From the NCBI RefSeq assembly GCF_000177375.1, contig NZ_ADFR01000002.1, forward strand, positions 310,001-374,000: 64,000 nucleotides of DNA. The letters are read 5' to 3'. Shown here piece after piece: positions 1-7,671 of the stretch. The position numbers and the translations under genes were made by a program. Under the pieces are notes generated by a model that ran no database searches, was not told where the DNA came from, and saw only the letters and a program-made list of their open reading frames with translations. Within the stretch, counting starts at the first letter, position 1. Each line of letters begins with the position of its first letter. The stretch comes from Bulleidia extructa W1219. GTDB taxonomy: Bacteria; Bacillota_I; Bacilli_A; Erysipelotrichales; Erysipelotrichaceae.

Positions 1-529
1 TTAGCTGATCCCGACTAAACACTCTTCCCGGACTATCACGCAATGTCTTCAACAAAAGAAATTCGCTTACCGTAAGTTTTAAATTTTTTTGATTATAATA
101 CGCTCTAAACTCCTCTTCATCGACAATAAGCCCATGTCCCATTAAAGAGGAAGGTTTCTTCCTTGTCCTTCTTAAAACAGCCTCCATTCTTTTAATCAAA
201 ATGATGGGAGAAGCCGGCTTAGTTATATAATCATCTGCTAAAAAATGAAACGCTTCCAATTGGGTATTGATATCATCATAAGCTGTCAACATAATCGTTC
301 CTACTTCTTCTTTCATTTTCGCTTTAATCGCTTGTAGAACTTCCAATCCACTAGCACCCGGAACTCGTATATCCAATACCGCCAAATCAAAGTCTTTTCC
401 TTCTTCCACCAAAGCAAGAGCATCATCTCCTCTTTCGCAAGGTATCACCTCATGCCCTGCCACTATCATGTATTCCGATAATACCTCTCGGATCATTTTT
501 TCATCTTCTAGAAAAAGTATTTTTGCCAC
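1..529 (-). CDS. DNA-binding response regulator (OmpR-like), 3' end cut by window edge
   Basis: Two-component response regulator that would receive phosphate from a sensor kinase and act on DNA. The receiver domain covers residues 3-118, with the acidic pair E8-D9, phospho-acceptor D53 (VLDIRVPG), T82 and K104 (ITKP). A winged-helix effector domain begins at about residue 130 (LTVSEFLLLKTL) and runs off the window at base 1. I chose GTG at 529: GAAAGGA lies about 10 nt upstream and no ATG fits the frame. A TTG two codons earlier is possible. The kinase partner is not in view, so the signal is unknown. Confidence 0.85.
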   Translation of the reverse strand, partial: MAKILFLEDEKMIREVLSEYMIVAGHEVIPCERGDDALALVEEGKDFDLAVLDIRVPGASGLEVLQAIKAKMKEEVGTIMLTAYDDINTQLEAFHFLADDYITKPASPIILIKRMEAVLRRTRKKPSSLMGHGLIVDEEEFRAYYNQKNLKLTVSEFLLLKTLRDSPGRVFSRDQL

Positions 530-695
530 AATCAATTCATCCTTTCTCGGCTTCATCCATAGAGTAATATGCTCATATGAATTTAGTATGAATTTCTTTT
601 GTTTCTTATCATTGAAAAAAATTCATATCTATTTATTTTATTCTGATCTACTGACACTATATCTACTATAGAGATTCATTTTAAAAAATAAAAAG

Positions 696-714
696 TACTT
701 AGGATATCCCTAAG
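696..714 (-). terminator. Intrinsic terminator of the tmk-FHA operon
   Basis: On the minus strand a 6-bp stem, CTTAGG/CCTAAG (709-714 with 698-703), overlaps the stop codon of the FHA gene. It is followed by a T-rich tract (plus-strand A-run at 683-694). Confidence 0.7.
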
Positions 715-1258
715 CACGAATTTCTTGTTGAATCTTAAGTGATACATGACCTACTGTAACCTCGTCACCAACATTTAATTTTATTTTAGAGTGTGGTACT
801 ATCTTCGTTCCATTTAAAAAAGTACCATTATGTTCTGATAAATCTTCCAAGAAAAATGATTCCTCTTCTCTTAAAATTTGGCAATGTTTTCGGGATACTG
901 CCGGATCATTTAACACAAAATCAGAAGCCGCTTCTCGCCCGATAACACATGGGAAATCCAAGAACGATTGACTCTTTGATTGATTTCCTACCGAGATTAA
1001 AATCAATAATCCCTTTAAGCTTGGTTTTTCTTGAATCACAGGAGCTACTTTTGTGACTTCATCATCTGTTACATCTAATTCAATCGGCTGTATTGGCGTT
1101 TTTTTAATGGCTGGAACCGGTTTTACCTCTTCTCCTGTCTCATCTACATAATATTCATTTTTCTTGAAAACCAAGTAAATAACCGCAACCGTCAACACCA
1201 AGATAATGCCGACTAAAATAAAAATCATATATTTTAATACCGTTGGATTTTTTAACAT
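710..1258 (-). CDS. Membrane-anchored FHA-domain protein
   Basis: Single-pass membrane protein with a cytoplasmic FHA domain, a module that binds phosphothreonine peptides. One hydrophobic helix lies at residues 10-30, then a charged proline-containing linker (35-80), then the FHA domain (about 85-178). The phosphopeptide-binding signature is complete: GR at 107-108, SRKH at 122-125, NG at 144-145 and NG at 149-150. AGAGGAT precedes the ATG. It is the last gene of the tmk-holB-ricT-rsmI run and ends in a terminator. No Ser/Thr kinase gene is in this window, so its phosphorylated partner is unknown. Confidence 0.85.
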   Translation of the reverse strand: MLKNPTVLKYMIFILVGIILVLTVAVIYLVFKKNEYYVDETGEEVKPVPAIKKTPIQPIELDVTDDEVTKVAPVIQEKPSLKGLLILISVGNQSKSQSFLDFPCVIGREAASDFVLNDPAVSRKHCQILREEESFFLEDLSEHNGTFLNGTKIVPHSKIKLNVGDEVTVGHVSLKIQQEIRA

Positions 1259-1292
1259 ACTCTATCCTCTTTTTTCTTATTTTAGAAAAAGT

Positions 1293-2147
1293 CTACTCTT
1301 TTGGCAATGTTTCCAAGTATAGATCATAAACTTTATTTTTGGATAACCCCATTTTGTCAGCTATTTGTTTACTGGCTTCTTTGGTTCTAAATCCTTGATC
1401 CACCAACTTTTGAACTTCACCAACCACTTCGTTGAAATCGACTTCGTCACTCTCCGCCTTACCTTCAACCACTAACACCATTTCCCCTTTTAATTCTTTA
1501 CATATTTCCAATATTTCTGAAAAAGTACCGCGAATGAATTCTTCATGCAATTTGGTCATTTCTCTGGCTAACGTACAAGAGCGATCCCCTAATATTTCCA
1601 AACAATCTTTTAAACACTTTTCAATCCGATGAGGTGCTTCATAAAAAACCATCGTCATTGGATAATCTTTAAATTCTTTCAGTCGTTTTCTTCTTTGACT
1701 GGATTGATTCCCTAAAAAACCCACAAATAAGAACGGTTGTACCACTAAACCACTGGCCACTAAAGCATTCAAAATGGCGGAACTACCTGAAATCGGCACC
1801 ACATTATAGCCCGAACGACTCACCAATTGAACCACCTTTTGACCGGGATCTGAAATCAAAGGATAACCGGCATCACTAATCAAAGCCACATCTTTCCCCT
1901 CTTCCAATAAAGACAAAATCCCTTTGGAAGAGTTTTCTTCGTTAAAGTTTTGATAAGCTATCAACCGTTTATTAATACCCAATGTTTTCAATAACTGGCC
2001 ACTATTTCGCGTGTCTTCACAAGCAATCACATCGACCTTTTCCAAAGTTTCTTTTTGTCGCATGGATATTTCTGTCATATTCCCGATGGGAGTCGGTACT
2101 AGAAATAAAGTAGCCCGCTTGTTATGAAAAGATTTCTGACGAATCAT
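1293..2147 (-). CDS. rsmI: 16S rRNA (cytidine(1402)-2'-O)-methyltransferase RsmI
   Basis: SAM-dependent enzyme that 2'-O-methylates C1402 in the ribosomal decoding centre. Its 284 residues match the family length. The tetrapyrrole-methylase fold is recognisable from LFLVPTPIGNMTEIS near residue 14, the ACEDTRNSG motif, and ISDAGYPLISDPG near residue 90. The C-terminal region (about 235-284) is the helical tail typical of RsmI. Its ATG overlaps the stop codon of a tiny upstream ORF (ATGA), so translation is probably coupled. In related Firmicutes rsmI also sits a few genes downstream of holB and ricT. Confidence 0.95.
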   Translation of the reverse strand: MIRQKSFHNKRATLFLVPTPIGNMTEISMRQKETLEKVDVIACEDTRNSGQLLKTLGINKRLIAYQNFNEENSSKGILSLLEEGKDVALISDAGYPLISDPGQKVVQLVSRSGYNVVPISGSSAILNALVASGLVVQPFLFVGFLGNQSSQRRKRLKEFKDYPMTMVFYEAPHRIEKCLKDCLEILGDRSCTLAREMTKLHEEFIRGTFSEILEICKELKGEMVLVVEGKAESDEVDFNEVVGEVQKLVDQGFRTKEASKQIADKMGLSKNKVYDLYLETLPKE

Positions 2148-2218
2148 TGTACTACCTTTTTCTTACCAAAGCTGCGTGTCGTCACTTTCTTTTGTGTGAC
2201 TTCTTTTTGTGGTTTCAT
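2144..2218 (-). CDS. Tiny ORF (24 aa), coupled to ricT and rsmI
   Basis: A 24-codon basic ORF beginning MKPQKEVTQKKV and ending GKKKVVQ. Its ATG overlaps the ricT stop (ATGA at 2215-2218) and its TGA overlaps the rsmI start (ATGA at 2144-2147), so ribosomes could pass ricT-ORF-rsmI without a gap. The composition resembles the Lys-rich tail of RicT (KKKVVYRR), so it may be a C-terminal part of RicT split off by a frameshift rather than a separate protein. It lies where yabA/trmN6 are found in Bacillus but does not resemble either. Function unknown. Confidence 0.4.
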   Translation of the reverse strand: MKPQKEVTQKKVTTRSFGKKKVVQ

Positions 2219-3210
2219 CTTCGGTAAACCACCTTTTTCTTTTTCTTTGGAAGTGGTGCAGAATTTTCTTTTTTGATCGTTTCTTTTTTCACGACTTCTT
2301 TTTTAATCACTTCTTTTTTGACTGCCGATACCTTTGGCTCAATGACCGGTTTTTCTTCTCCTCTTAATTCCGCAAAACTGACATAGACCACACTTTCTCG
2401 ATTATCCAACCGTGCTTCTTCTCGCAAAACATTGATGGAACTTAAACGATAATCCTGTCCCTCCCATTGGATATGAGAACCAATTTTAGGTAAAGACTGA
2501 CTGGCCATTTTATAAGCATCATCCTCATATTTTAAACAACACATCAGTTTTCCACACATTCCTGACAGCTTATCAATATTCAAAGCAAGGTTCTGATTCT
2601 TCGCCATATTAATAGAAATAACATCAAATTTATCCTTAAAACTCGAGCAGCAAGTCTCACGACCACAAACACCAATCGCTCCAATCATTTTCGCTTTATC
2701 CCGATCTCCAATTTGTCTTAATTCAATACGACAATGCAGCTTAGATCCTAAGAATCGTAACAATTCACGAAAATCCACCCGTTGATCCGCCGCATAAATA
2801 AACAAGACTTTTGTTCGATCTAAATTATATTGAACATTCAATAAATTCATTTCTAGTTGAAATTGTGCAATTCCTGTTCGGCATACTTCTAAAGCTTCTT
2901 TTTCGAGGGCTATATTTTGTTCATTCATCCATACATCTTTTTCGCTTGCGACTCGTAGAATCTCTTTTTGAGGCATTTTTAGTTTATATTTAGCAGGATC
3001 TATCGCATCCGCTTCCACTTCAGCCAATTCTAACCCCTGTTCTGTTTCTACAACTACATAACTTCCCTTTTTAATCGTTCCATCTTGAGTCCCAAAGGAA
3101 TATAATCTAGATCCATTACGAAAACGAACAGCCACACTATAAGGAAAATGAATATCCGGATCTTCTTGTTGAAGAGGACAGGCACAACTATTTTCTTCTA
3201 CGGTTGTCAT
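2215..3210 (-). CDS. ricT: PSP1-domain protein RicT (YaaT)
   Basis: Member of the RicT/YaaT family, which in Bacillus forms a complex with RicA and RicF carrying Fe-S clusters and affects RNase Y-dependent mRNA processing. The PSP1 domain occupies about residues 60-230. The cysteine clusters that mark the family are present: CGRETCC near 180 and GMCGKLMCC near 218. A Lys/Glu repeat tail (about 290-331) extends beyond the core and is probably disordered. GGAGG lies 10 nt before the ATG. The gene overlaps the end of holB by 23 nt, the same holB-ricT order as in Bacillus. Confidence 0.93.
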   Translation of the reverse strand: MTTVEENSCACPLQQEDPDIHFPYSVAVRFRNGSRLYSFGTQDGTIKKGSYVVVETEQGLELAEVEADAIDPAKYKLKMPQKEILRVASEKDVWMNEQNIALEKEALEVCRTGIAQFQLEMNLLNVQYNLDRTKVLFIYAADQRVDFRELLRFLGSKLHCRIELRQIGDRDKAKMIGAIGVCGRETCCSSFKDKFDVISINMAKNQNLALNIDKLSGMCGKLMCCLKYEDDAYKMASQSLPKIGSHIQWEGQDYRLSSINVLREEARLDNRESVVYVSFAELRGEEKPVIEPKVSAVKKEVIKKEVVKKETIKKENSAPLPKKKKKVVYRR

Positions 3211-4165
3211 TTTTTAAAATCCTCCATTGATATATTGTTTGTTCAAAAAGTAAAGTTGGATCGTTATATTTATTCAGACGATCTAAAGCTTCCATCACCA
3301 AAGCATAAACCATGGCTTGTTCTTTATCATCTTTCGCTTTTCGAATGTAGTCCACCAACCAGGTAGGTCCCACTTCTTCTTTCATTAAGGCTTGACGCAT
3401 GGCTTGTGCCACAAAATGAAAATAGGTATTTAATAAAAATAAATGGCTATCTTTATCTTTCGGTTTTAAAGACACATGATAATCCACCAACAATTCTTGT
3501 GGTTGTTCTAAACTTTCTTTCAACATCAAGATAGCCTTGGCATACTCTTCTTTTTCATGGTTCTGTTTTAACTCTTCTTCACTTTGACTGATCAGTGATA
3601 AGAAATACGCATCCTCTTGTCCATAGCCTAATTTCAACGCTTGTTGTAACAACTCCTTTTGATTGACACTTTGAAAATAAATTGGAATACAACGAGAAAC
3701 TAAGGTAGGAAGAATAGAAGACTCCTTAGGCACACTCAAAATAATCACAACACCCTTTGACGGTTCTTCCAAAAATTTCAACAAACTATTTTGAGCGGAT
3801 AGACTGGCTGTTTCCATGTGCTCTAAGAAACAAACCCTTCTTCCCTTTGCGTTTTCCACCGCTGTTTTTGAAAAATAGTTTTGCAGCTCATCTATTTCTT
3901 TTTTAGATATCGCTTTTTCTTCTCCGTTGAGGTGTTGGTAATCAGGATGTTGCCCTTGGATCACTCTTTCGCAAGATCCACAAATTCCGCAAGCGATATC
4001 ACTCTTTGAGCACAGTAAACTTTGAGCAAAAAAAGTCGCTAAATCTCGCATATCTTGATGAGCATTTCCTACAAATAAATAAGCATGAGAAAAATTTTGA
4101 TTTCTCAAAGTTCTTTCAATTTGTTGATAAGCCATGGTTTGCATGAAAGATAACCTATTGAGCAT
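3188..4165 (-). CDS. holB: DNA polymerase III subunit delta'
   Basis: Clamp-loader subunit that helps load the DnaN sliding clamp. The AAA+ fold is recognisable from HAYLFVGN near residue 28, a four-cysteine zinc module (CSKSDIACGICGSC, about 53-66), HPDYQHL, and the sensor region SLLKFLEEPSKG near 125. As usual in delta', the Walker A loop is degenerate (GNAHQDMRD), so ATP hydrolysis is not expected. The start overlaps the end of tmk by 11 nt. The other clamp-loader gene, dnaX, is at 37.2 kb. Confidence 0.92.
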   Translation of the reverse strand: MLNRLSFMQTMAYQQIERTLRNQNFSHAYLFVGNAHQDMRDLATFFAQSLLCSKSDIACGICGSCERVIQGQHPDYQHLNGEEKAISKKEIDELQNYFSKTAVENAKGRRVCFLEHMETASLSAQNSLLKFLEEPSKGVVIILSVPKESSILPTLVSRCIPIYFQSVNQKELLQQALKLGYGQEDAYFLSLISQSEEELKQNHEKEEYAKAILMLKESLEQPQELLVDYHVSLKPKDKDSHLFLLNTYFHFVAQAMRQALMKEEVGPTWLVDYIRKAKDDKEQAMVYALVMEALDRLNKYNDPTLLFEQTIYQWRILKNDNRRRK

Positions 4166-4787
4166 CCAGTAATCCTTTCAACACAACATAAGTATCTTCC
4201 ACCACTTTTTCCAATCCTTGACGAGCATCTACTTTGATAAAACGATCAGGAAAGCGTTTCAAAATAGTTTGGTAGCCTTGGAATACACGAGTATGGAACG
4301 AAGCTTCTTCTTGGTCTAAACGATCTAACTGGTTTCTCCCCTTTTGAATTCTTCTAAGACCCGTTTCAGCATCAATATCCAGATAGATGGTTTTATCGGG
4401 TAAACAGCCCTCTATCGCAAATTCGTTGATCAGCCATACAGGTTCAATCCCAATACAACGTCCCACTCCTTGATAAGCCAAAGAGCTATCCACAAAGCGA
4501 TCAGAAATAACCGGTATCCCATTTTCTAAAGCCGGTAATACTTTATCCATTAAGTGCTGACGACGACTGGCCGCATATAATAAAGCCTCTGTACGCGCAT
4601 CCATATCTGTATTCTGGGGGTCTAGGATAATGGAACGAATTTGCTCGGCAATCTTCGATCCTCCCGGTTCTCTAGTTAGTTGTAAACGATAACCTTCTTG
4701 TTGAAGTCTTTGACAAACAGTTTGACTCACCGTTGATTTTCCTGACCCATCCGGACCTTCTATTGTGATAAATAATGCTTTTTTCAT
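4155..4787 (-). CDS. tmk: Thymidylate kinase
   Basis: Phosphorylates dTMP to dTDP with ATP for DNA synthesis. The product is 210 residues, the usual length. Key motifs: P-loop EGPDGSGKST at residues 8-17, TREPGG, the DR motif in ISDRFVDSSLAYQG, and a C-terminal core typical of Tmk. I place the start at MKKALFITIEG (4787), because the upstream in-frame stretch to a TTG at 4838 does not match the family. No ribosome site precedes this ATG; instead a TGGTATAAT box ends 6 nt before it, so the mRNA may be leaderless. First gene of the holB-ricT-rsmI-FHA operon. Confidence 0.95.
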   Translation of the reverse strand: MKKALFITIEGPDGSGKSTVSQTVCQRLQQEGYRLQLTREPGGSKIAEQIRSIILDPQNTDMDARTEALLYAASRRQHLMDKVLPALENGIPVISDRFVDSSLAYQGVGRCIGIEPVWLINEFAIEGCLPDKTIYLDIDAETGLRRIQKGRNQLDRLDQEEASFHTRVFQGYQTILKRFPDRFIKVDARQGLEKVVEDTYVVLKGLLDAQ

Positions 4788-4793
4788 AAAACC

Positions 4794-4802
4794 ATTATAC
4801 CA
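4794..4802 (-). promoter_or_regulatory. Extended -10 promoter element for the tmk operon
   Basis: TGGTATAAT on the minus strand: perfect -10 hexamer at 4794-4799 with the extended TGn. Six bases separate it from the tmk ATG, so transcription would begin at or next to the start codon. No good -35 is visible. Confidence 0.55.
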
Positions 4803-4840
4803 TCTGCTTTGTTTATTCGTCATAAGAATCACAAACAATG

Positions 4841-5035
4841 CCTTCAGAACTTCTTATTTTCAAAAAACAAGCTAAATACAAACCCATCTGTACTATCCTA
4901 AAACATCTATAAGCTCCTATGAAATTAGGACTTCTCTACTTTATTTATTGATGACACTTTATTATCTTTCTGTTTTACATCGACTATTTCTTCTATTCCT
5001 ATCATCAACAATAACAATCCATTAAAAAGAAGAAA
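4841..5035. other. AT-rich gap, nothing recognised
   Basis: About 195 bases between the divergent tmk promoter region and the 3' end of the vanY-like gene. No ORF, RNA motif or clear terminator was found. Confidence 0.5.
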
Positions 5036-5815
5036 CTAATTCTTGTAGTTTCCTCCTTCAACATTAAAGTATTCTTCTAACGTCACATCATTTCCTGCTT
5101 GTTGAACTTTTTTCGCTAAATTTGTTCCTATATAACGATAATGCCATGGTTCAAACATATACCCTGTAATGGATTCTTTTCCTTTAATAAAGCGCAAAAC
5201 AAAACCGTAATTCGGGGCATGTTTTTTCAACCAAATAGCTTCTTTTTGGGTTTCAAACCTTTGACTAAAGTCATAGTTGACATCAGCCCCTAAGATATCC
5301 GCTGCTAAACCGGTTTGATGTTCTGAATAACCGGCACGAGCACTAAACTTATCGCTGGCCTCTTTCCCGTTTTGTCGAGCATAAGAGTTATACAGTTGTT
5401 TCTGATAAGAATAAGATCGATAACCGGAGCTTAAGCGCAAATAGATGCCATCCTTTTCTGCAGCTTTAAAAAGTTTGACTAATTGATCTGAGGCCTCTTT
5501 ACGCAACGCCCAAGGAGTTCCATTTGTTTTGACGGGAACACGCACTAAATCGTTAGGTTCATATTCTGCCGGCAATGGATGCTTCTTGTTCACAATATAA
5601 GTAAGAGAAGATGCAGTTTTCGTATCTGCTGTCACTTGTTTGTTAGATTCTTCTGATTCAACTTTCGGTTTAGTTTCCGGCTTTTTTTCCTGAGGTTGTT
5701 TTGTTTCAGACTTCTGAGCAGGTTGAATCCCTTTATTCTTATTTAAAATATAAGCCGTTGTTATCAACAGAATCGAAAGCAATACAAGCATCACAAGAAA
5801 TAATTTTTTCGTCAT
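5036..5815 (-). CDS. M15B D-Ala-D-Ala carboxypeptidase (VanY-like), membrane anchored
   Basis: Zinc carboxypeptidase that trims the terminal D-Ala of peptidoglycan stems outside the cell. The N-terminal hydrophobic helix (4-24) is followed by a Lys/Glu/Pro-rich linker (28-65) and an M15 domain (about 75-255). The catalytic motifs are intact: SGYRSYSYQ near 123, SEHQTGLAAD with zinc ligands His and Asp near 162-169, and FEPWHYRY with the catalytic Glu and third zinc His near 226-229. AGAGGAAA precedes the ATG. It starts 9 nt after queT ends, so both are probably on one transcript. A paralogue at 22.6 kb lacks two of these residues. Confidence 0.9.
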   Translation of the reverse strand: MTKKLFLVMLVLLSILLITTAYILNKNKGIQPAQKSETKQPQEKKPETKPKVESEESNKQVTADTKTASSLTYIVNKKHPLPAEYEPNDLVRVPVKTNGTPWALRKEASDQLVKLFKAAEKDGIYLRLSSGYRSYSYQKQLYNSYARQNGKEASDKFSARAGYSEHQTGLAADILGADVNYDFSQRFETQKEAIWLKKHAPNYGFVLRFIKGKESITGYMFEPWHYRYIGTNLAKKVQQAGNDVTLEEYFNVEGGNYKN

Positions 5816-5824
5816 AAATTTCCT

Positions 5825-6322
5825 CTACTGGATCAATTTTTTCATTGGCTCCATCAATACATAACCCAAGATAACGCTAATAGCCTCTCCGATCGCCACA
5901 CTGGTTCCTTGAATTAAGAAACCAACCATGAGATTCTCCGGGTTGAATAAGTACGCAAGCTCTGCACCGACAAAGATAAAATTCAAGACAATCGGACATA
6001 AAATACTAAGCAACGGAATGTTCTTGAGCTTCTTTTCTCGAAAATAATACGTTCCATAAGCGGCCAAGAAAGTCGCAAGAGTCCCAATTATAGCATCGAG
6101 AAATCCGGTTGGATTGGTTGCCATCATCGCTCCAATTAAATTGGTCAGAAAGCAACCTAATGTGACTCCCCAAATAGATGGAGCATAAATCAATGGTAAC
6201 ATCGTTAAAGCTTCCGCAATGCGAACTTGGACACTACCATAGGTAAACGGTGTCAGCACAAGAGAAACAACGGTATAAACCGCCGCAATCATGGCTATAC
6301 GTGTTAATGTTTTTGTATTCAT
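5825..6322 (-). CDS. queT: Queuosine precursor transporter QueT
   Basis: Small ECF-type S component that imports a queuosine precursor (preQ0/preQ1 family) for tRNA modification. It has 165 residues with about five or six hydrophobic helices. The family signature is clear: YGSVQVRIAEALTMLP (about 30-45), YAPSIWGVTLGCFLTN, and NPTGFLDAIIGT. AAGGAG lies 6 nt before the ATG and is the 3' edge of a preQ1-I-like aptamer, which supports the assignment independently. The shared ECF energising module is not in this window. The vanY-like gene follows directly. Confidence 0.92.
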   Translation of the reverse strand: MNTKTLTRIAMIAAVYTVVSLVLTPFTYGSVQVRIAEALTMLPLIYAPSIWGVTLGCFLTNLIGAMMATNPTGFLDAIIGTLATFLAAYGTYYFREKKLKNIPLLSILCPIVLNFIFVGAELAYLFNPENLMVGFLIQGTSVAIGEAISVILGYVLMEPMKKLIQ

Positions 6323-6329
6323 TTTTTCT

Positions 6330-6366
6330 CCTTATTTTGATTAACGTCAGGTAGCTGCTACTGACG
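6330..6366 (-). ncRNA. preQ1-I riboswitch controlling queT translation
   Basis: Read on the minus strand: a 6-bp stem P1 (CGTCAG/CTGACG), a 10-nt loop TAGCAGCTAC, then an A-rich tail TTAATCAAAATAAGG that runs into the ribosome site. Compared from memory with the Thermoanaerobacter tengcongensis preQ1-I aptamer, the loop-first U, the C just before the 3' strand of P1 (the C that pairs with preQ1) and the tail A run are all kept. AAGG of the Shine-Dalgarno sequence lies in the pseudoknot position, which implies translational OFF control. A TATAAT at 6379-6384 would start the RNA right before the aptamer. Confidence 0.7.
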
Positions 6367-6378
6367 TAATACCTGTTT

Positions 6379-6384
6379 ATTATA
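6379..6384 (-). promoter_or_regulatory. -10 box of queT promoter
   Basis: TATAAT on the minus strand, about 60 nt before the queT ATG and 12 nt before the aptamer. No convincing -35 at 16-18 nt spacing. Confidence 0.5.
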
Positions 6385-6502
6385 CATTTTATTTTAATCA
6401 GAGGCGATGCTCCTTTTACAGTTTTTATCAATAAAAAGAGTTCTTTAGAACTTTGTGAATAAATAAATAATTTATTAACGTATTTTATTGCCATATTTTT
6501 TG

Positions 6503-6508
6503 TATAAT
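6503..6508 (+). promoter_or_regulatory. -10 box of the phosphonate transporter operon
   Basis: TATAAT 28 nt before the phnD-like ATG, in an AT-rich context. A GGGAGG ribosome site lies between. The -35 is not clear. Confidence 0.5.
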
Positions 6509-6536
6509 GAAATTGTTCAATTTGGGAGGAAAAAAT

Positions 6537-7607
6537 ATGAACATCAAAAAGATCTCTGTATCTCTACTCACAGCCGCTTTACTAGTTGGCTGTGGTTCTG
6601 GCAAATCTTCTGCTACCAACACCAAGAAGGATGCGAACGGACGTGTACTTCCTGCTGACACGGGTAAGAAAGACATTGATAGTCTTAAGTTTCAATTCGT
6701 TCCATCTCGTCCAACGGACCAAATCATCAAGGCTACTTCTAATTTAGGCAATTTATTCAAAGCCAAGATGAAAGAAAAAGGATATAACATCGGTAAAGTG
6801 GATATTTCCGTATCCGATAGTTATGAGGCGGCTGGAGAAGCGTTATCTGCCGGGTCAGTTGACGTGGCTTGGTTACCTGGTGGAACTTACGCTCTTTATT
6901 CCAACGACTCAGACGTTGTTTTGACGGCTACTCGTCATGGTTTCAAAAATGACTCTACTAATCCTAAAGATTGGAATGGAGATGCCAATAAGACACAAAA
7001 TAGTGATAAACCGGTCACTTATTACAAAGGTCTCATTTATGCCGGACCTTCCGCTTATGGTAGAAAACTAGCCGCTAAAGTGAATGCTGGTGAAAAATTG
7101 ACGTGGGAAGATTTAGATAAAGCCAAGTGGGCTGTTCGTGATGTGACAAGCTCTGCCGGATATATTTATCCAACCATGTGGTTACAAGAACAATTCAAGG
7201 GTAAAGGAATCAAAGATTTATCAAAAGTAACGACATTAAATTACGCTGCCGAATTCCAACAAGCCGCTGCCGAACAAATTGATGTCATCGTATGTTATGC
7301 CGATGGTCGTCAAGATTATGAAAAACAATGGCAAAAAGAATGGGGTCGCAAAGATTCAATCTGGAATGAATTGAATGTGATCGGGGTCACACAAAACGTT
7401 TATAACGATACTGTAACCGTCACTATGAAGAAGCCTGAAATTTATAACAAAGAATTCATGACCGCTTTCCAAGATTCCATCATTGAAATATCAAAGACAG
7501 AAGAAGGTAAAAAGATTTTTGGTATTTACAAGCATAGCGGATATGCAAAAGCAAGCGACAAAGATTATGACGGCGCTCGTCAAGCTCTAAAAGCAGTTCA
7601 AAAATAA
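6537..7607 (+). CDS. phnD: Phosphonate-type ABC transporter substrate-binding lipoprotein
   Basis: Extracytoplasmic receptor of a PhnD-type ABC transporter, which takes up phosphonate, phosphite or a related phosphorus oxyanion. A lipoprotein signal peptide ends in LLVGC, with the lipid-modified Cys at residue 19. The mature part has PhnD-family features: FVPSRPTDQI near 50, SVDVAWLPGGTYALY near 105, and a ligand-loop-like DVTSSAGYIYPTMW near 200. ATG 6537 was chosen because GGGAGG lies 8 nt upstream and the signal peptide begins there; ten more codons upstream are open but implausible. Ligand specificity cannot be read from the sequence. Confidence 0.9.
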   Translation: MNIKKISVSLLTAALLVGCGSGKSSATNTKKDANGRVLPADTGKKDIDSLKFQFVPSRPTDQIIKATSNLGNLFKAKMKEKGYNIGKVDISVSDSYEAAGEALSAGSVDVAWLPGGTYALYSNDSDVVLTATRHGFKNDSTNPKDWNGDANKTQNSDKPVTYYKGLIYAGPSAYGRKLAAKVNAGEKLTWEDLDKAKWAVRDVTSSAGYIYPTMWLQEQFKGKGIKDLSKVTTLNYAAEFQQAAAEQIDVIVCYADGRQDYEKQWQKEWGRKDSIWNELNVIGVTQNVYNDTVTVTMKKPEIYNKEFMTAFQDSIIEISKTEEGKKIFGIYKHSGYAKASDKDYDGARQALKAVQK

Positions 7608-7671
7608 ACTGATTCTAGATGGTGCCTAAAAAGCACCATTTCTTTTTATAGGTAATGAGAAGGAGAACAAC

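Noticed and set aside
468-671. Plus-strand ORF of 67 codons over the response-regulator start
   Set aside because: It is antisense to a clear receiver domain, has no ribosome site and no recognisable protein features.
4788-4838. Upstream start (TTG 4838 or ATG 4823) for tmk
   Set aside because: The extra residues do not match thymidylate kinases, and a TATAAT box lies within this stretch.
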